Shown: one piece after another, positions 11,290-23,519 of the stretch
Numbering within the stretch: the stretch's first letter is position 1
Layout: each line of letters begins with the position of its first letter
Source: Rhodamnia argentea
Taxonomy: Eukaryota > Streptophyta > Magnoliopsida > Myrtales > Myrtaceae
Direction of reading: 5' to 3'
Length of the DNA: 64,000 nt
Assembly: GCF_020921035.1 (NCBI RefSeq)
Contig: NC_063154.1
Coordinates: 6,386,001-6,450,000 of the forward strand
Made by a program: the position numbers and the translations under genes
Notes under the pieces: model-generated
Databases searched by the model: none
Seen by the model: only the letters and a program-made list of their open reading frames with translations
Told to the model about the DNA's origin: nothing

Positions 11290-14200
11290 TCACCGGCACG
11301 GGTCGCTCCGGCTACTCAAGCCCCACCCGGTTCGCGGCGCAATCGAACGAGCATAGGCAAGCCAATTCGCCAACACCTCGATTTTTAAGCCAAATTTCAA
11401 TATAATTCGCCATGATGGTTGTCATTTACTTGGAAAACGAGATTATGTCGTGTCCGAATCGAGAAAATTTTCGTATTATCATCTAGAATTTAGACCCACA
11501 CGACATGACTAATAAATTTCTATACTTGAATTCCCTCGGAGTTTCCCAATCTTTTAAATTCGGTCTTTTATATTTTTTTTTTAATTTCGATTTGGGTTCA
11601 TGTCCCCTTTTTTTTTTTCTCTCACCTGACATAAAATACGTTGCAAGTTGTTTCCGTGGGGTGTTGGGTTCAGTTGCTGTCGTAAAGAAAAAGAGATGAT
11701 TTAAGTGTCCACTAGCTCAACTTGGTCCCCACTTGAGATTTGAATAAATGATTGCAAGTGTTGGGCGATTCCAAGAAATTTTCGGACCGTCCAACATAGA
11801 ATACGAGGGCTGTTGATTTGGAAAATAATATTGTGCAAGTTGATCGATACGTTATTGATTAAACTTTCTTTTTCCTTTCCTAAATGAGGGCCACCAAATC
11901 TTTGATTGCTGAATAAAATCAACAAAATTTGCGAAGATTCTCAATCTCAAGTTGGTGAATGAATGATGACGATCGGTTAAAATGGAAATACGATGATTCA
12001 ATTAGGTCCTTTTTTTTTTTTAAGAAGGAAGCTTCTGAATAATCAAAATTGATGGCGTGGGGCAGCACGGAAAATATTCCCATTTTTCTTGTGCCCTCAA
12101 GAAAGGTGTTGGAAAATTTAATAAATCGAAATGGTGGGACAAGGGCGATCGATTTGATTAATTGTTCTCTGGATTTGTTCTTCTTCTTTTTGGTTTTGGG
12201 CTTTGCTTTGCTTTTAGGTTAATCTTTGCTGCTACCCACTTATCCAATTCCAAATTAAGATTGGATTATTATAAGCAACTTCGCCTTTCGATCGGCAAAA
12301 AGCCACGTTCCAAGTCTCATGTCAATTTGACCGCCATGGTGTCAATGCTGTTCATGATTCGTGCTTCAAAAATCGACGATCAAGTATCAATTAGAATTTC
12401 TTTGTTTTTTTTTTTGTCAAAATAACATTTCATTTCATTCACTTTCTCGAAATACAAGAGAAACATCGCAGTTTAGCTGCAAATCAAAATAAAACCCGGA
12501 CAAATAAGACCCAAATAACAAGATAAACCATCAAAATAAGGTTATGGGTCACACGCTCAATGATCACCTCTATGACTTTTTCATACCATAAGCATCGGCC
12601 GATCACCGAATTTGTATTTAGTAACGAGCATACACCGAGAACTCCATCCGTTCCTATGACTTTACCTTTCGGCGGTGCACGTCTAGATTCGGCGTTCCCA
12701 ATATCATCAGTGAACGGAGTAAAAACGTAAAACGAGCATAGATTTGACACTTGTGAGAGCGAAACCTTCACGAAACTCCTATGATCTCATTCAAAATTGA
12801 ACTTATTCACCAACGAAACTCGAGAGAGTGAAACCCTAAAAACATACACGCAGAAAATCCCAAATCTAAACTAGATCAAATAGAAATCTCTCCAAAAATG
12901 GGAGAGAAAAGCTTTCGGATCTAAACTAAATCGAAAGAGAAAAGTTCCCAAACAAGAGAAAAGTGAGAAAATGAAATAGAAATTCAAAGTGGCCTAAGAA
13001 AAGGGGGAGGGGATGGAGAGATCTAGCTTAAACCCTCCCTTCCATGGAGATTGAAGAAGAAAGTGTGTGAAGAAAAGAGAGAAAGGAGAGGGAAAAATCT
13101 AGGGTTGGCTGTTCAAGTGACAAGGTCTCATTGCTATTGATCAGAATTTCCATGTGCTCGGGATTGGGTGTATTTTTTATCCCACGTTATTAGATGTCAA
13201 GATAGGTTGCAACTTTAAACTAACGCAGCGCTTTTTAAAAGAGTGTCAAGACAAGTGAGTTTCAATTAGAATGGGGAAATATTATTCTGATTGTAAACCT
13301 CGAATAAAACCGCTTACAATGTTAGCAAAGCCAATGGATGATGTGAAGAGTGGGATATATTTCCTACTCCAACGTCAATGATGTCTAGATTGTTACGGTG
13401 GTAGATAAGTATAGCATCTTCGGGTCCCCTATCGGATTATAGATTTCATCCCGACCGATATATACGTGAACACTAGTTTCATACGGATAGCACCTTACAT
13501 GGGTGCTCAGAGTACTCATTTTGGAAGCTTAACCTATGAGAAACGGATCAAGTCATTACGGATGATATAAGAGTAGGGTCCGTCCAATAAAATTGTGGGG
13601 TATGAATGCATTAGGCTCATTACAAAACTGATACCATATATCAAATAACGGAGGGAAGCAACATATAATTTAAAACTAACAAGTATGTCGAGTCTTTTAA
13701 GTAAAGAATCTTGTAATATCCAATGTTTCGTGTTAAATAGGAGATACCTTTTTGAGGGATTCATGAGTGCACAGCCATCCAAGATTGGCACCACCTTGTG
13801 AAGTCACTCATAGTCATGTTTTTGGGAGGTTTAGCCCATGTAAAATTGGTAAGATCATTGTAAGAAGCTCCTTGCAACCTCAAAAGTCATGATTACAGCC
13901 AATAAAAGCACCACCAAGAGTCCAGGTGAGGCTGCCTTCACCATGTAATCAAGATCCTCTAAAAATTGAGGACATTGGTTTGGACTCGCGAGAACGACCG
14001 CATCTTAAGGACCGATAGGAACTTAGGTTGCCTGAAAAAGCCAAAATCGAAGGATACACTATGGATTAGGATAATTAAAACTAATACGCCACATATATAT
14101 CTTAGATTTTAGATGAGACCCATTTTTTCGATGACACTATGTATTATACTGAGGATCGCTATGAGTTTATACATAGCAAAACAAATGAGAATTGCATTGT

Positions 14201-14889
14201 CATGTTTAGCGTTCCATAAAACCTAAACTCCTAGAAGTTGTTACGATTGGTTGGGGTACTAGGAGATTTCCAGCTCGAGAATAAAATGTCATTGTTCAAA
14301 TCTCATGTAAATTACTCTGGATTTGGGTAATCCACACTAGCCAAAGGCTTGAACTTAATTACTGTGCATTGGCCTTGCAGGCTATTCCTTAGTCGAGTTT
14401 CTGGAATGTAAATATAAGAATAAACAAACGGGAATGAATATTTTGACTTTTTATGCACAGTGAATCTAAGTTTGTTTATTCGTCCATATTATACGTTACA
14501 CTTTCGGCTTCTGACTTTTGACTCTCTAGAAAGATTTTTGGGATTGCGAGATTTGGATATTGAACTTAAGAGTTGTATATCACCCCATAAAATTATGGGA
14601 AAAAAGGAATTCGTAAACCCCATCAATTGATTAATTACGACCCAAAAAAAAAAAAAACGTTGCGTATTCAAGGACGTAAGAAAGGAAAGACACGCTGCTT
14701 CAGCATCGCCAACCCGCACAACTGATTAACCTCTCGGGACCGTCCGATCAGACGAAACCTCGATCGCCGATCGATTGAACGGTCAAAAACCCAAATCAAA
14801 GTCGCAGTACCATGGGTCCCACAACACATTGACTCCGGTCTCGCAACATGGAGAGCGCGCGCGGCGAGAATTGACCACCTGACAGCAAA
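11290..14889. other. Gene-poor region with degenerate sequence
   Basis: No gene is recognised on either strand. The DNA is AT-rich with many poly-T/poly-A tracts. The minus-strand open frame at 12484-12771 shows no known motif and is probably chance. Parts of 12.4-14.1 kb may be decayed transposon sequence, but I can see no terminal repeats or reverse-transcriptase motifs. Confidence 0.4.
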
Positions 14890-15060
14890 CCAGCGACCAC
14901 GTGCACGCGTGAACCACGTGGTCCCGGCCCGCCCCGAAAGCACGCAGCAGCAGCGCCGGGTCCCACCACCCGGGCAAGTTGCGACGGACGACCAGAGAGT
15001 TTGTCAATGGCTGCCACGTGTCGACAAAAGAGAGGGAGCGCCTACGTGTCAAGAAGCGGG
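14890..15060. promoter_or_regulatory. Isolated GC-rich island with several G-box/ABRE cores
   Basis: CACGTG occurs at 14898-14903, 14915-14920 and 15015-15020, with a further ACGTGTC at 15044-15050. All lie within about 150 bp of GC-rich sequence in otherwise AT-rich DNA. This density matches a stress-responsive plant promoter. No coding sequence I can recognise lies within several kilobases on either side apart from the AFP gene (4.3 kb away) and the G3BP-like gene. Overlapping frames in this island look like by-products of GC content. Confidence 0.4.
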
Positions 15061-18000
15061 TCATGGGTCCCCGCCGCGGGTGTCACGGCCACATCAACTG
15101 GAGGAGGTACCATCTTGCGCGGTTTCGTTTAGGTGCTTTCTTCTTTATTGCCAGTTGGGCGAGAGTAGTTATAAAGTTAAGTGTATTTCAATTTTCCCAA
15201 GTGCAAATAAGAAGAGACCGTCGAATCTGGTGCAATTTAGGTGAAACATATCATCTTCAATAATTCCAAACTCATTTTAGTTCATATAATATATACCATT
15301 CACACGATGGCTTTCGATAAAAGTTATCTTTTACACTTTTCTATCATTCATCCAATGGTATTATCGATCGATACGAGCTTTCAATTAAGAGAATGTACCT
15401 AAAGAATTCATCATTTTTCGTTGAGAGTTCACAAAATTCGAGTTAATATAACATGATATAGATAGAAATTGCGCGAAATGTCGAGTGATCAAAAAAGTCA
15501 GTGGTCGGTAACCCGGATAGGGTCTATACATGTTTAGCATAACAAAGGTTATGCATGAAAAGAATAGAAATCTAACTATAGTACATCTACATGTCTAAAA
15601 GAATTTAACAATTCTCTCACTCCCAAATCTGAGGAAAAGATTCAAATATACCCACGACTAGAAACCTCTCCTAGTTTTGAGTTTAAGTTATGTTTTCTCC
15701 ATCAACAACAAATTCAAATTCACTCCAACAATAACTACATTTTTTTTTTTTGCAATAGTAATATGTCTTGCCATATTCCACTGTTATTTTAGATTGGAGT
15801 GAGCGGTTTCAAATTCCTTCCATACTCCACTAAGAACCTACATGTCGAAACGGTTTCCCATTTTCTTAAAAATCTCGAATCCACCATGCATGCCTTAAAA
15901 CATGAAACTTACACTTTCATACATTCTAGGATCGGTTCTAGAGTTTTACCCAGGTTCCTCCTGTATTATTAGTTGAAGAAACATCACTTGTAATGACTAT
16001 CATTTTTTTTTATAATGTGTAATAACTATCATTTCTTGCTACACTCCATTGAGCACAACTCATTTTTAGACACATGAAAAATATGAAATATTATATAAGT
16101 AAAAGTCTCAGTCATGAATATCACCGGAAATAGAAGCTCATAATATGCCAAGACATAGAACAAGAAATAACATAAAGACTTGTTTCAAGTTTCAAGTTCC
16201 ACGTCTTGGAACCAATAATCTACCCGTCAAAATCGGTTCCCTAAATTTTAGAATCTAGATCTTGCCATGCATACCATGAAATTTGGAACTTACCATATTT
16301 TCATCGATTCAATTCTATTTTATTTTGGAACCATGTTCATCCCTATTTTAGAGTATAAAATGTAAGCAGCCCCCGAAATCAAATGCTACAGTTTGGAACC
16401 TTTCGACTCGGTTTGTTTCTTCAAGAATGAGTGATGTGAAAGATATTTTCCTTCAAATGATCGCTTGTATTGCTTGAAATAAGTAGTCAATAAAAAATAT
16501 TTTCATTATGGATAACAATTTATGTCTAAGTTTTTTTGGCGATGATAAAAGTAATTTTCATTTATTCATTTTTACAAGCAACATAAACGATTATTTAAAA
16601 AATATATATTTTTCAAATTCTTCATTTTATGCGAAATAAACGGGTTCTCCCATGAATTATTTTTAACGCATAAAAATCTTCATATAATCGGATCAAATTC
16701 ACTTCCTCCGCACACTCACATTCGGATGCATAGATATTTCTATTTGAAGCAGGTCATATTCTTTATTACGATTTTAAAGGGTCTTAACAAGTATGCCCAT
16801 AGTTAACGAGACCCTATTTATATATTGTCATTTCACAACTCATCCTAATCTATAAGACACGAGAAATTCTTACCAACGATAGAGACTTGATTTGTCTCTC
16901 GGAGATTGTAGAGACACTCGAAATACATTTCGACAAGTAAAAATGTTTAGGTAAATGCTTGTGGGTGTTAGATGGAAGAATTCCCATATCGGAAAAGTGG
17001 TGCAATGTAGAGCGGTAAATATTATTTTACTTGGTCCGTAACTCATTGACTTAAATCTTTTAAGTAAGAGCGAGTCGGCGACATATGTTAGCGGGCTCGG
17101 GCTTCATTTCGCGATCCCTCCATATGAAGGTATCATGTTTCTGCTGCAGAAGCACGAGAGAAAGAGAGGAACAAAGGAAAACGCTTTTCTTTTCATTTCA
17201 TTTTATGAGAAACGAAAATCGTTTTTCTCAATTTTAAAAGAGAATTTTTATTAGTGTTTTTTTTTACCACTCATATGTTTCGCGCTCTAAGCATCGGAAA
17301 TTTTGCTGAAAATATACTGAGGCTAGTAGAAGAGTATTGGAAAATGACTTTTTGAAAAATATTTTGCGAAAAGGTCGTATTTTTCACGAAACAAACGAAG
17401 CATAAGATTAGTAGAAGGGTATTTTTCGCTAAAGAAATTTTACTACTTCATCCATTCGGTGGTGACATCTTAGCTTTAGGATTTTAGTAGAGGCAGCAAC
17501 GACAGTGGGGAAAAGGGACGTAAAAGGGCGGAACATATCTTCGTGGGATGATTTGCTGGGGACATGTCGTTGACGTAGACTGAGTGGGGGGGTAGAGAGA
17601 GAGAGAAGATTCTCCACACCGCTGCACGCCACGTGTTGCTCAGATAAAGGCGACATGACATTTGTCTGACACGACACGAGGGGCAATTCTAGTACGATAA
17701 GGACACGTCCGGTAACGTTTCTCTGTTTTTATGCTCTCTTGTTCTCCATACACCACAAAAAAAAAACAAAAAAAAGCCGTTTGAAAATATAAATTGATTT
17801 TTTATTTCCAGGGATAAATTTCTGTTTCCGAGGATACGAACAAGAAATAAAAATAAAATAACTTCTTTATTCTCGAGAACAAAAAGAAAAAATAATGTCA
17901 TTTTAAAAAATAAATTCGGTATAAATTAATACTCGTCTTTACAACCACGAACCAACCGCCTCCATCCTCGATCGGCGATCATCGCCACCATAGCTCATCG

Positions 18001-19827
18001 ATCCCCACCACCTTCACTAAAATTTTTATAATTAAATAAAACAATTGGGAATAGAAAATTTTAAATTAGTACCAAATGCATTTCTGTTTCGGGAAGAGAA
18101 ATTTTGTGTAGTTATCAAATGTGTTCTTTTACTTAGAAACTATTTCTGGAAACAGAATAAAAAAAAAGTCATTTCCACTCAGAAATTACTCCCGAGAACA
18201 GAAATGTTGTTAAACGCACTCTAAATGATGTGTCCTATACTATCTGAGCCGAGACTTAAAACCACTTAGGCACTTACACACACCATAACCTACGAGTCTC
18301 TTTTATTTCATTTGATTAGTAGGAACAAATTTTAAGTGCGCGGGCGATTATCTTTCTCTCCATCATATTTTTTGTTCCGTCTCGTCAATTTAATCGATCG
18401 ACAAGTTCAACGGGGATGGTGCAATTTCCAATTTCTTTGAGCAAGAATATTATGACAACTCTTTTTTTTGGTCGAAATATATTATGACTACTCGAGTGCC
18501 AATGTTCGAAGCAATTTTTGATTTCCAAATTTTATTTCAATTTGAATTGTTCTATAAGTACAATCGAAAATTCCAATATTCGTATTTTTTGTAGCGGCTA
18601 CTTGGTTCCAATTCGGATGTTCATAGTTGTGATTTTGAATCGATTTCAACTTTTATGACTTTTACTTGTCCTCCATATCATTTTAAAATCCGCTATTTCA
18701 ATTAAGTAATTATCGTCCGACCGAAAAAAAATTAAGTAATTGTCAACAAAGATCTAGTATATTATGTAAGAGCGATCATCTATTTTCTAGGATTAAAGAG
18801 AGAGTAGGAGAACAAAAGGTCCAGGCTGGGCCGGGCCATTTCACGCTACGCATCGAGCCAGAAAAGCCAGGCCCAAATCTTACAATAGAATCAAGCCCAA
18901 AAACCTAGCCCAATCCATTCGGGCTAAGGAATGTCGAGCCAGGCCGGGCCGGATCGGGTTGTCGAAATTTAATTTTCACCCCTCGGGAGCAGGAGAAGGA
19001 GAAGGGCGGATTCGAATTCCACAACCAAGCGAGCGACCAAAGCGGCACCAAGCGAGCGACCAAAGCGGCACCACGACTCACACGTTCCCCGTTGTTAACA
19101 AGAGCATTTTGGTGTCACCCATAGAATCACAAAGAGTTCATATAGAGAGTAATTATGAACTTCGCATATATTCGTAAATTACAAGGTACGATATCGACCC
19201 TAACAAAAAGTGCTAATGCATAGTCGAGATAGTACTATCAAGAATAGGCCAGAGACTCTTATTCCAACCCATATTTATTAATGCGGATCACATATGAAAC
19301 GCCTTAAATTTAAAAAGAAAAACCCGAATTTAGATACCTCTTCGGCTCGAGCTATCCGACCCGATGTCAATTCAAATGACAACCTCAGGTCTTTCCACCT
19401 TCGAAATTCAGACCAAATTCATCCAAGGAAATCAATTCCAACACCAGAGCTAGACCACCGCATTAGATATAAGGTAAAGACAGGCAGGCAACCCCGAGAT
19501 GTGAAACATAGGACATGGCGGATAATTATAAAGATGGAAATTTTTCCTAAAAAAAGAAAAAAAAGGTAGATAATTATTCTGTTACAAGGGGAAAAATTAT
19601 TCCCCAACTAACTAAAAGGGGGAGCAGAAAGTCTAAAAGAAGCCCAGAGAAAATCGTCATAGTAGAAATTCAAAGGCAAACTCTCTGGAATACTCTACCC
19701 GATCAAAATCTGAAAAGCCGCAATCTAAACCCGGAGAATCACCTGATAAGATGACCTAAAAATTGCAAGGATCTCATTTTTACTTCTCAAATGCAAAGCA
19801 TCATTGGGCGGCAGAAAGACAGTACTA
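15061..19827. other. Gene-poor region with palindromic repeats
   Basis: No gene is recognised. Visible items include a palindromic element at about 16410-16650 (listed separately) and a partial relative at about 17335-17400. An imperfect inverted repeat rich in tttctgtttc/gaacagaaat lies at about 17700-18220, and a lone CACGTG at 17630-17635. A stretch with several GGGCC and GCCCAA motifs (18820-18960) resembles plant site II promoter elements but has no gene attached. A 23-bp unit (aagcgagcgaccaaagcgg) occurs twice in tandem at about 19025-19072. The right end should include the 3' UTR of the G3BP-like gene. Confidence 0.4.
16410..16650. mobile_element. Palindromic MITE-like element (TTTGTTT/AAACAAA family)
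   Basis: The left arm (cggtttgtttcttcaagaat) and right arm (ending cgaaataaacggg) are imperfect inverted repeats. The element shares internal blocks with 54327-54565, for example a stretch ending ttttcat, then a clear ttatgtcta or tagacataaatta block. About 240 bp, non-coding. No target-site duplication was resolved. Confidence 0.45.
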
Positions 19828-22808
19828 CTATCGCGGCTTGGGTGTTGGGCGGGGACCTCTTCCTCCTCCGTTCTGATACTCCCTTTGGAAGGTCCCGCCG
19901 TTGCGCCCCGTGCCGCCAATCCGTCCCGAGAAGTCGGGCTTCCTGTCGGAGAAGCTACTGTGGCTTCTGAAATGATCATTCCGGAACCCGCCCCTTCCTT
20001 GCGACGCCTTTCTGTCACCACCATCTAAAGCAAAGCACAGAATTGACCGTCGGTTACGATACTATTACTCTTACCCGGAAAGAGCCCGAAGAAGAGCAAT
20101 AAATGACTCTTTTTTAAGGGGAAAAAAAGACTGTTTTCTGAATTCATCTCTTCTATTTTCGTGGATGATTCAGGTGCAGTGGTAACCAAAGAGAAAGATA
20201 CAGGACTTGCCTTTTTTCTGCTCCTCAATGTGAGCCCGAAGAAGAGCAATAAATGACTCTTTTTTAAGGGGGAAAAAAAGACTTTTCTGAATTCATCTCT
20301 TCTATTTTCACGGATGATTCAGGTGCAGTGGTAACCAAAGAGAAAGATACAGGACTTGCCTTTTTTCTGCTCCTCAATGTGAGCCTTCCGGGTACCAATC
20401 ATGATGGAGTTTTCCTGTAATCAAAAATCATTTGACACATCAATATGAGTAAAAATGGTAAAATTGTGCCACCTCCTGATTAGCAAGCTCATGTCAGACG
20501 AGGCAAACAAACGTCCATTTAACCAACGCTAGGGTCCACCCTAGACATGCTCATTTAGACCTGCTTCTTTAATTATTTCTTAGGAAATAAATCAATTGCC
20601 ATTATCTCAGACAGCAATAGCAGCATCAAAGTAATGTGATACATAACCAAAAGCCAGACCCAAACAGGCCCTCACTGCAGAATATGTAAAGAATCTACTA
20701 CGATTCAGTTGTAACAAGGAAACCAAAGATAATGCGTGCAACAACACTGCAATACAAGACGACTGTTAGCAAACAAGAAAGTTTGTAAAACCACAGGAGA
20801 GCCGTAATTAGAAAGCAATGCAACTTTCTTCCTTGCCAAAGCGAATAACTCAATCATTGTGTAATCAAATAGTGAAGAACATCTAACTTTAAGACTGCAG
20901 AAAAGAACAAAATTTCAATTATAGCTTCAGGTGAAAGGAGAAGAAAAAAGTACCTCAAGAGCACTTAGCATAGAAGTCTCAGCTTCAAATTCTACAAAGC
21001 CATAACACGAGCCCTGCCACATGCATGCAAGTTCCACAAATTACAGAGACATCAAAACTAAATATCTGGGCATGTCACTTATTTTTCACCAAGGGACAAT
21101 CCCCGACCTTACTACTTCTAACTTGAATGCCGTTGGGTTTGATAGACCCGAATCTCTTAAAGGCAGCCTCAAGTTGATCTGGCGTTGCATCTAAAGGCAA
21201 GTTGCCCACAAATATAGAATGGCGCTTTACTGGGAAGGCACCACAAATAGCAGAAGTTACACTCATGATACATAGGAAGAAGTTTAACAAACTATAGAGA
21301 TGTCCAAGCATCGTAAGATCATAAGATCAGAAAGGAACCTGCTTGACTTTCATTCTTTTCAAAAGGAATGCTTTCATTAGGTACAGGAGCTTTGGCAGCT
21401 GTAGGCGCCCGCGGTCGTGCAAGAGGCTTTGCAGCTGAAGCCCTCATTTGAAATGGCGCAGCACTATCATTCAGAGCACTTACCTAAACCAGATCAATAA
21501 TACATTAGACATGTCAACTCAGCAAGATCAAAGGGAACACTCGAATAACACTTACAATTGATGCAAAAGACTTCTTAGGAGGATCAACTTGAACATCAGA
21601 AGTTATAGCGACCGTGCTAACATCCTTTTGACTTGCATCAGCTATGGGATCAACAACAATTTCTTTTCCATCAGCAGACTCCACCCCGTTATCCACAGCA
21701 TCAGCAATTTCTTCGACCTGAAGAGTCTCAACCTCCGCAGGTGGATCAACAATTTGAGCCAGCTCTGCATTGAAAGCAATTTCTCACTCGAAATAATCAA
21801 GAGAAGACATCACACGACAGCATCAGAGAGGAAGATGCATCAAAAGAAGATAAGAATGAGAAATCAAGTAACACATTAACCAACCAGGATCTGGCACGGG
21901 AGGAGCTTCAACGCCCTTTAGCTCTTCATGTTTTTCTGCTGGAGAGACGGGCAAGGGAGATTCACCTTCCACGTACCTAAAAATATCATTCAAGACAAAG
22001 TAGCCACCACTGTCTTGCGGAGCTAAGAAAAAGGACTGTGAGAATATCCTCTTGATGTTATCCTCTCCCATTAAACAGCCTGTAACTAAAACCTGAACTC
22101 CACCCTTGTAAGAAGCCTGAGCATCAGCAGTCAAAATCTCAATCTTGTACTTCTCATAATCCAATGAGAGGATTTTTTCATTAATTCCCTGCACCCAGAT
22201 AAGTAAAAGAGTCACCGCAAATGTACAGAGACACAAGGGTCTGTCAGTAGAGAGGAGTCATGAGCAGATCCATGTGCGCACAATGTTATAATGAATGGGA
22301 GTTTCTATTAGTATGCAAAGCTGATTGTCATCAGCTCAGTAACGCTCCAAGTATGCTACTCCAAGGAAAAGAGATATGCGGATATAATGGACAATTCAGC
22401 ATCGGGAAACTTAATCCACTCATGGCAATTTGAGCTGAAAAAAATTGTGCCTTACAAGTAAAATGAATAGTGTATCCGAAAAGAGAACCAAAATTTCCTA
22501 TCAAATCACAATATTACCCTGGAGTTACATGCACCCCAACCTCCACCAAAAATAAGTCTGCCACCAAAAAGGCAACGAGATCAAGAGCGAAGCAGGTGGA
22601 AAAACACTCCTTTCCAATAGATCCTCACCTGCAAGGTCGTCACAGAGATCATCTGACCATCTGGTCCAGGCCGACTTAGCTCACTTACGTCGTGATAGAA
22701 TCTGTGAGCCACTTGTGGGCTGTCGTGAAGAATACTATAGTATTGCTCAATGAAGGCGTTGCCCACAGATTTGGGGTCAGGTGGGCTGCCATTGGTCTGT
22801 GCCGTCAT
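19828..22808 (-). CDS. G3BP-like protein: NTF2 domain, RRM and RGG tail
   Basis: This is a plant G3BP-type RNA-binding protein, a family found in cytoplasmic stress granules and linked to defence. Eight exons on the minus strand join in phase: 22629-22808, 21885-22188, 21556-21764, 21339-21483, 21108-21229, 20954-21013, 20360-20414 and 19828-20024, giving 423 residues. An NTF2-like domain spans about 10-135 (AFIEQYYSILHDSPQVAHRF through YFVLNDIFRYVEG). An acidic/Pro-rich linker follows. The RRM has RNP2 (IFVGNLPLDA) and RNP1 (SCYGFVEFE), and a short RGG/RG tail ends in GGGRGPRPTPKPR. The last intron uses a GC donor (AAG|GCAAGT), and that donor lies inside a recent 150-bp tandem duplication. 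A leader intron likely lies between about 23410 and 22811, since an AG directly precedes the ATG. Confidence 0.9.
20082..20380 (-). repeat. 150-bp tandem duplication spanning a GC 5' splice site
   Basis: Unit A (20082-20231) and unit B (20232-20380) differ by only two substitutions and small indels in a G run and a T run. Unit B contains the last 21 bases or so of the penultimate coding exon and its GC donor (exon end at 20360). Unit A carries an exact second copy of that exon end and donor (equivalent end at 20211) within the intron. If the distal donor were used, translation would hit an in-frame TGA after about 15 codons and lose the RGG tail. Confidence 0.9.
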
Positions 22809-23519
22809 CTCTGCATCCCAACACTAAATACGTTAGGCACCACATGAACACAAATGAAATAGTACGCAAGAAAGCAAGAAAATACCGTAAACATGGTTCT
22901 CGAGCAACATATGGGATAGTACGCTAATCTAAGAAAATTGAGCAGCAACAAAATTGGTAGTCTCAAAACTTTATAATAAAGCGATCCAGCATACAAGTTT
23001 CTTAAACAAACAAAGACCAAAAAAAAAAAAACAACCCTATTCAATGACGACCTGATAAAAACAAATTCCATATTTCGATATTGAGTTCAACAGAGGACAC
23101 CAACCAAAACAACCGACAGTGGGTATAGGCATAAAGTTAGCTCAAACCCAGATCAGATCCATCGGAACAACACAACCTTTATACACAATCACGACAACGA
23201 CATCTACAGTCACGAACATCAACAATTACTACGACAATTCATAAGCAAGAAAGCAAGAAACAAGTGCCTCTTCACTATAGATCCATTCAAAATCCGTGGC
23301 GGCTCATCTTTCGCACAAAGATGCAGACAGACAATCTTTATTACATCAAAAGCAGAGAAAGAGAAATAGCAGATCGACTAAAATAGAAGAGAAAGACTCA
23401 TAAACCTCCGGGCGAGAGAGCGGCGAGCTAGAGAGAGAGCGAGCGAGAGCGCCCAAAGTAGTTGACGCACGAGGGTGAATGGGAGAGTCCAGCGATCTCA
23501 AGCCCCGCAAGAGAGAGAG
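22809..23519 (-). other. Probable 5' leader with intron of the G3BP-like gene
   Basis: The start codon is preceded by gggatgcag|ag, a likely splice acceptor. A donor-like ggag|gtttatgag lies at about 23410. GA-rich sequence (gagagagagc) between there and the TATA box resembles a plant first leader exon. This is inferred from splice-site shape only. Confidence 0.45.

Noticed and set aside
12484-12771. Minus-strand 95-codon frame in the gene-poor region
   Set aside because: No domain, no splice context and no repeat borders were found; treated as chance.
14668-15263. Overlapping frames of 70-110 codons on both strands
   Set aside because: They occupy the same GC-rich island in several frames, have no recognisable motif, and are expected from high GC content alone.
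20954-21013. Apparent frameshift in RNP1 of the G3BP-like RRM
   Set aside because: A first reading gave 61 nt, but recounting the exon gives 60 nt. All junctions stay in phase and RNP1 reads SCYGFVEFE.
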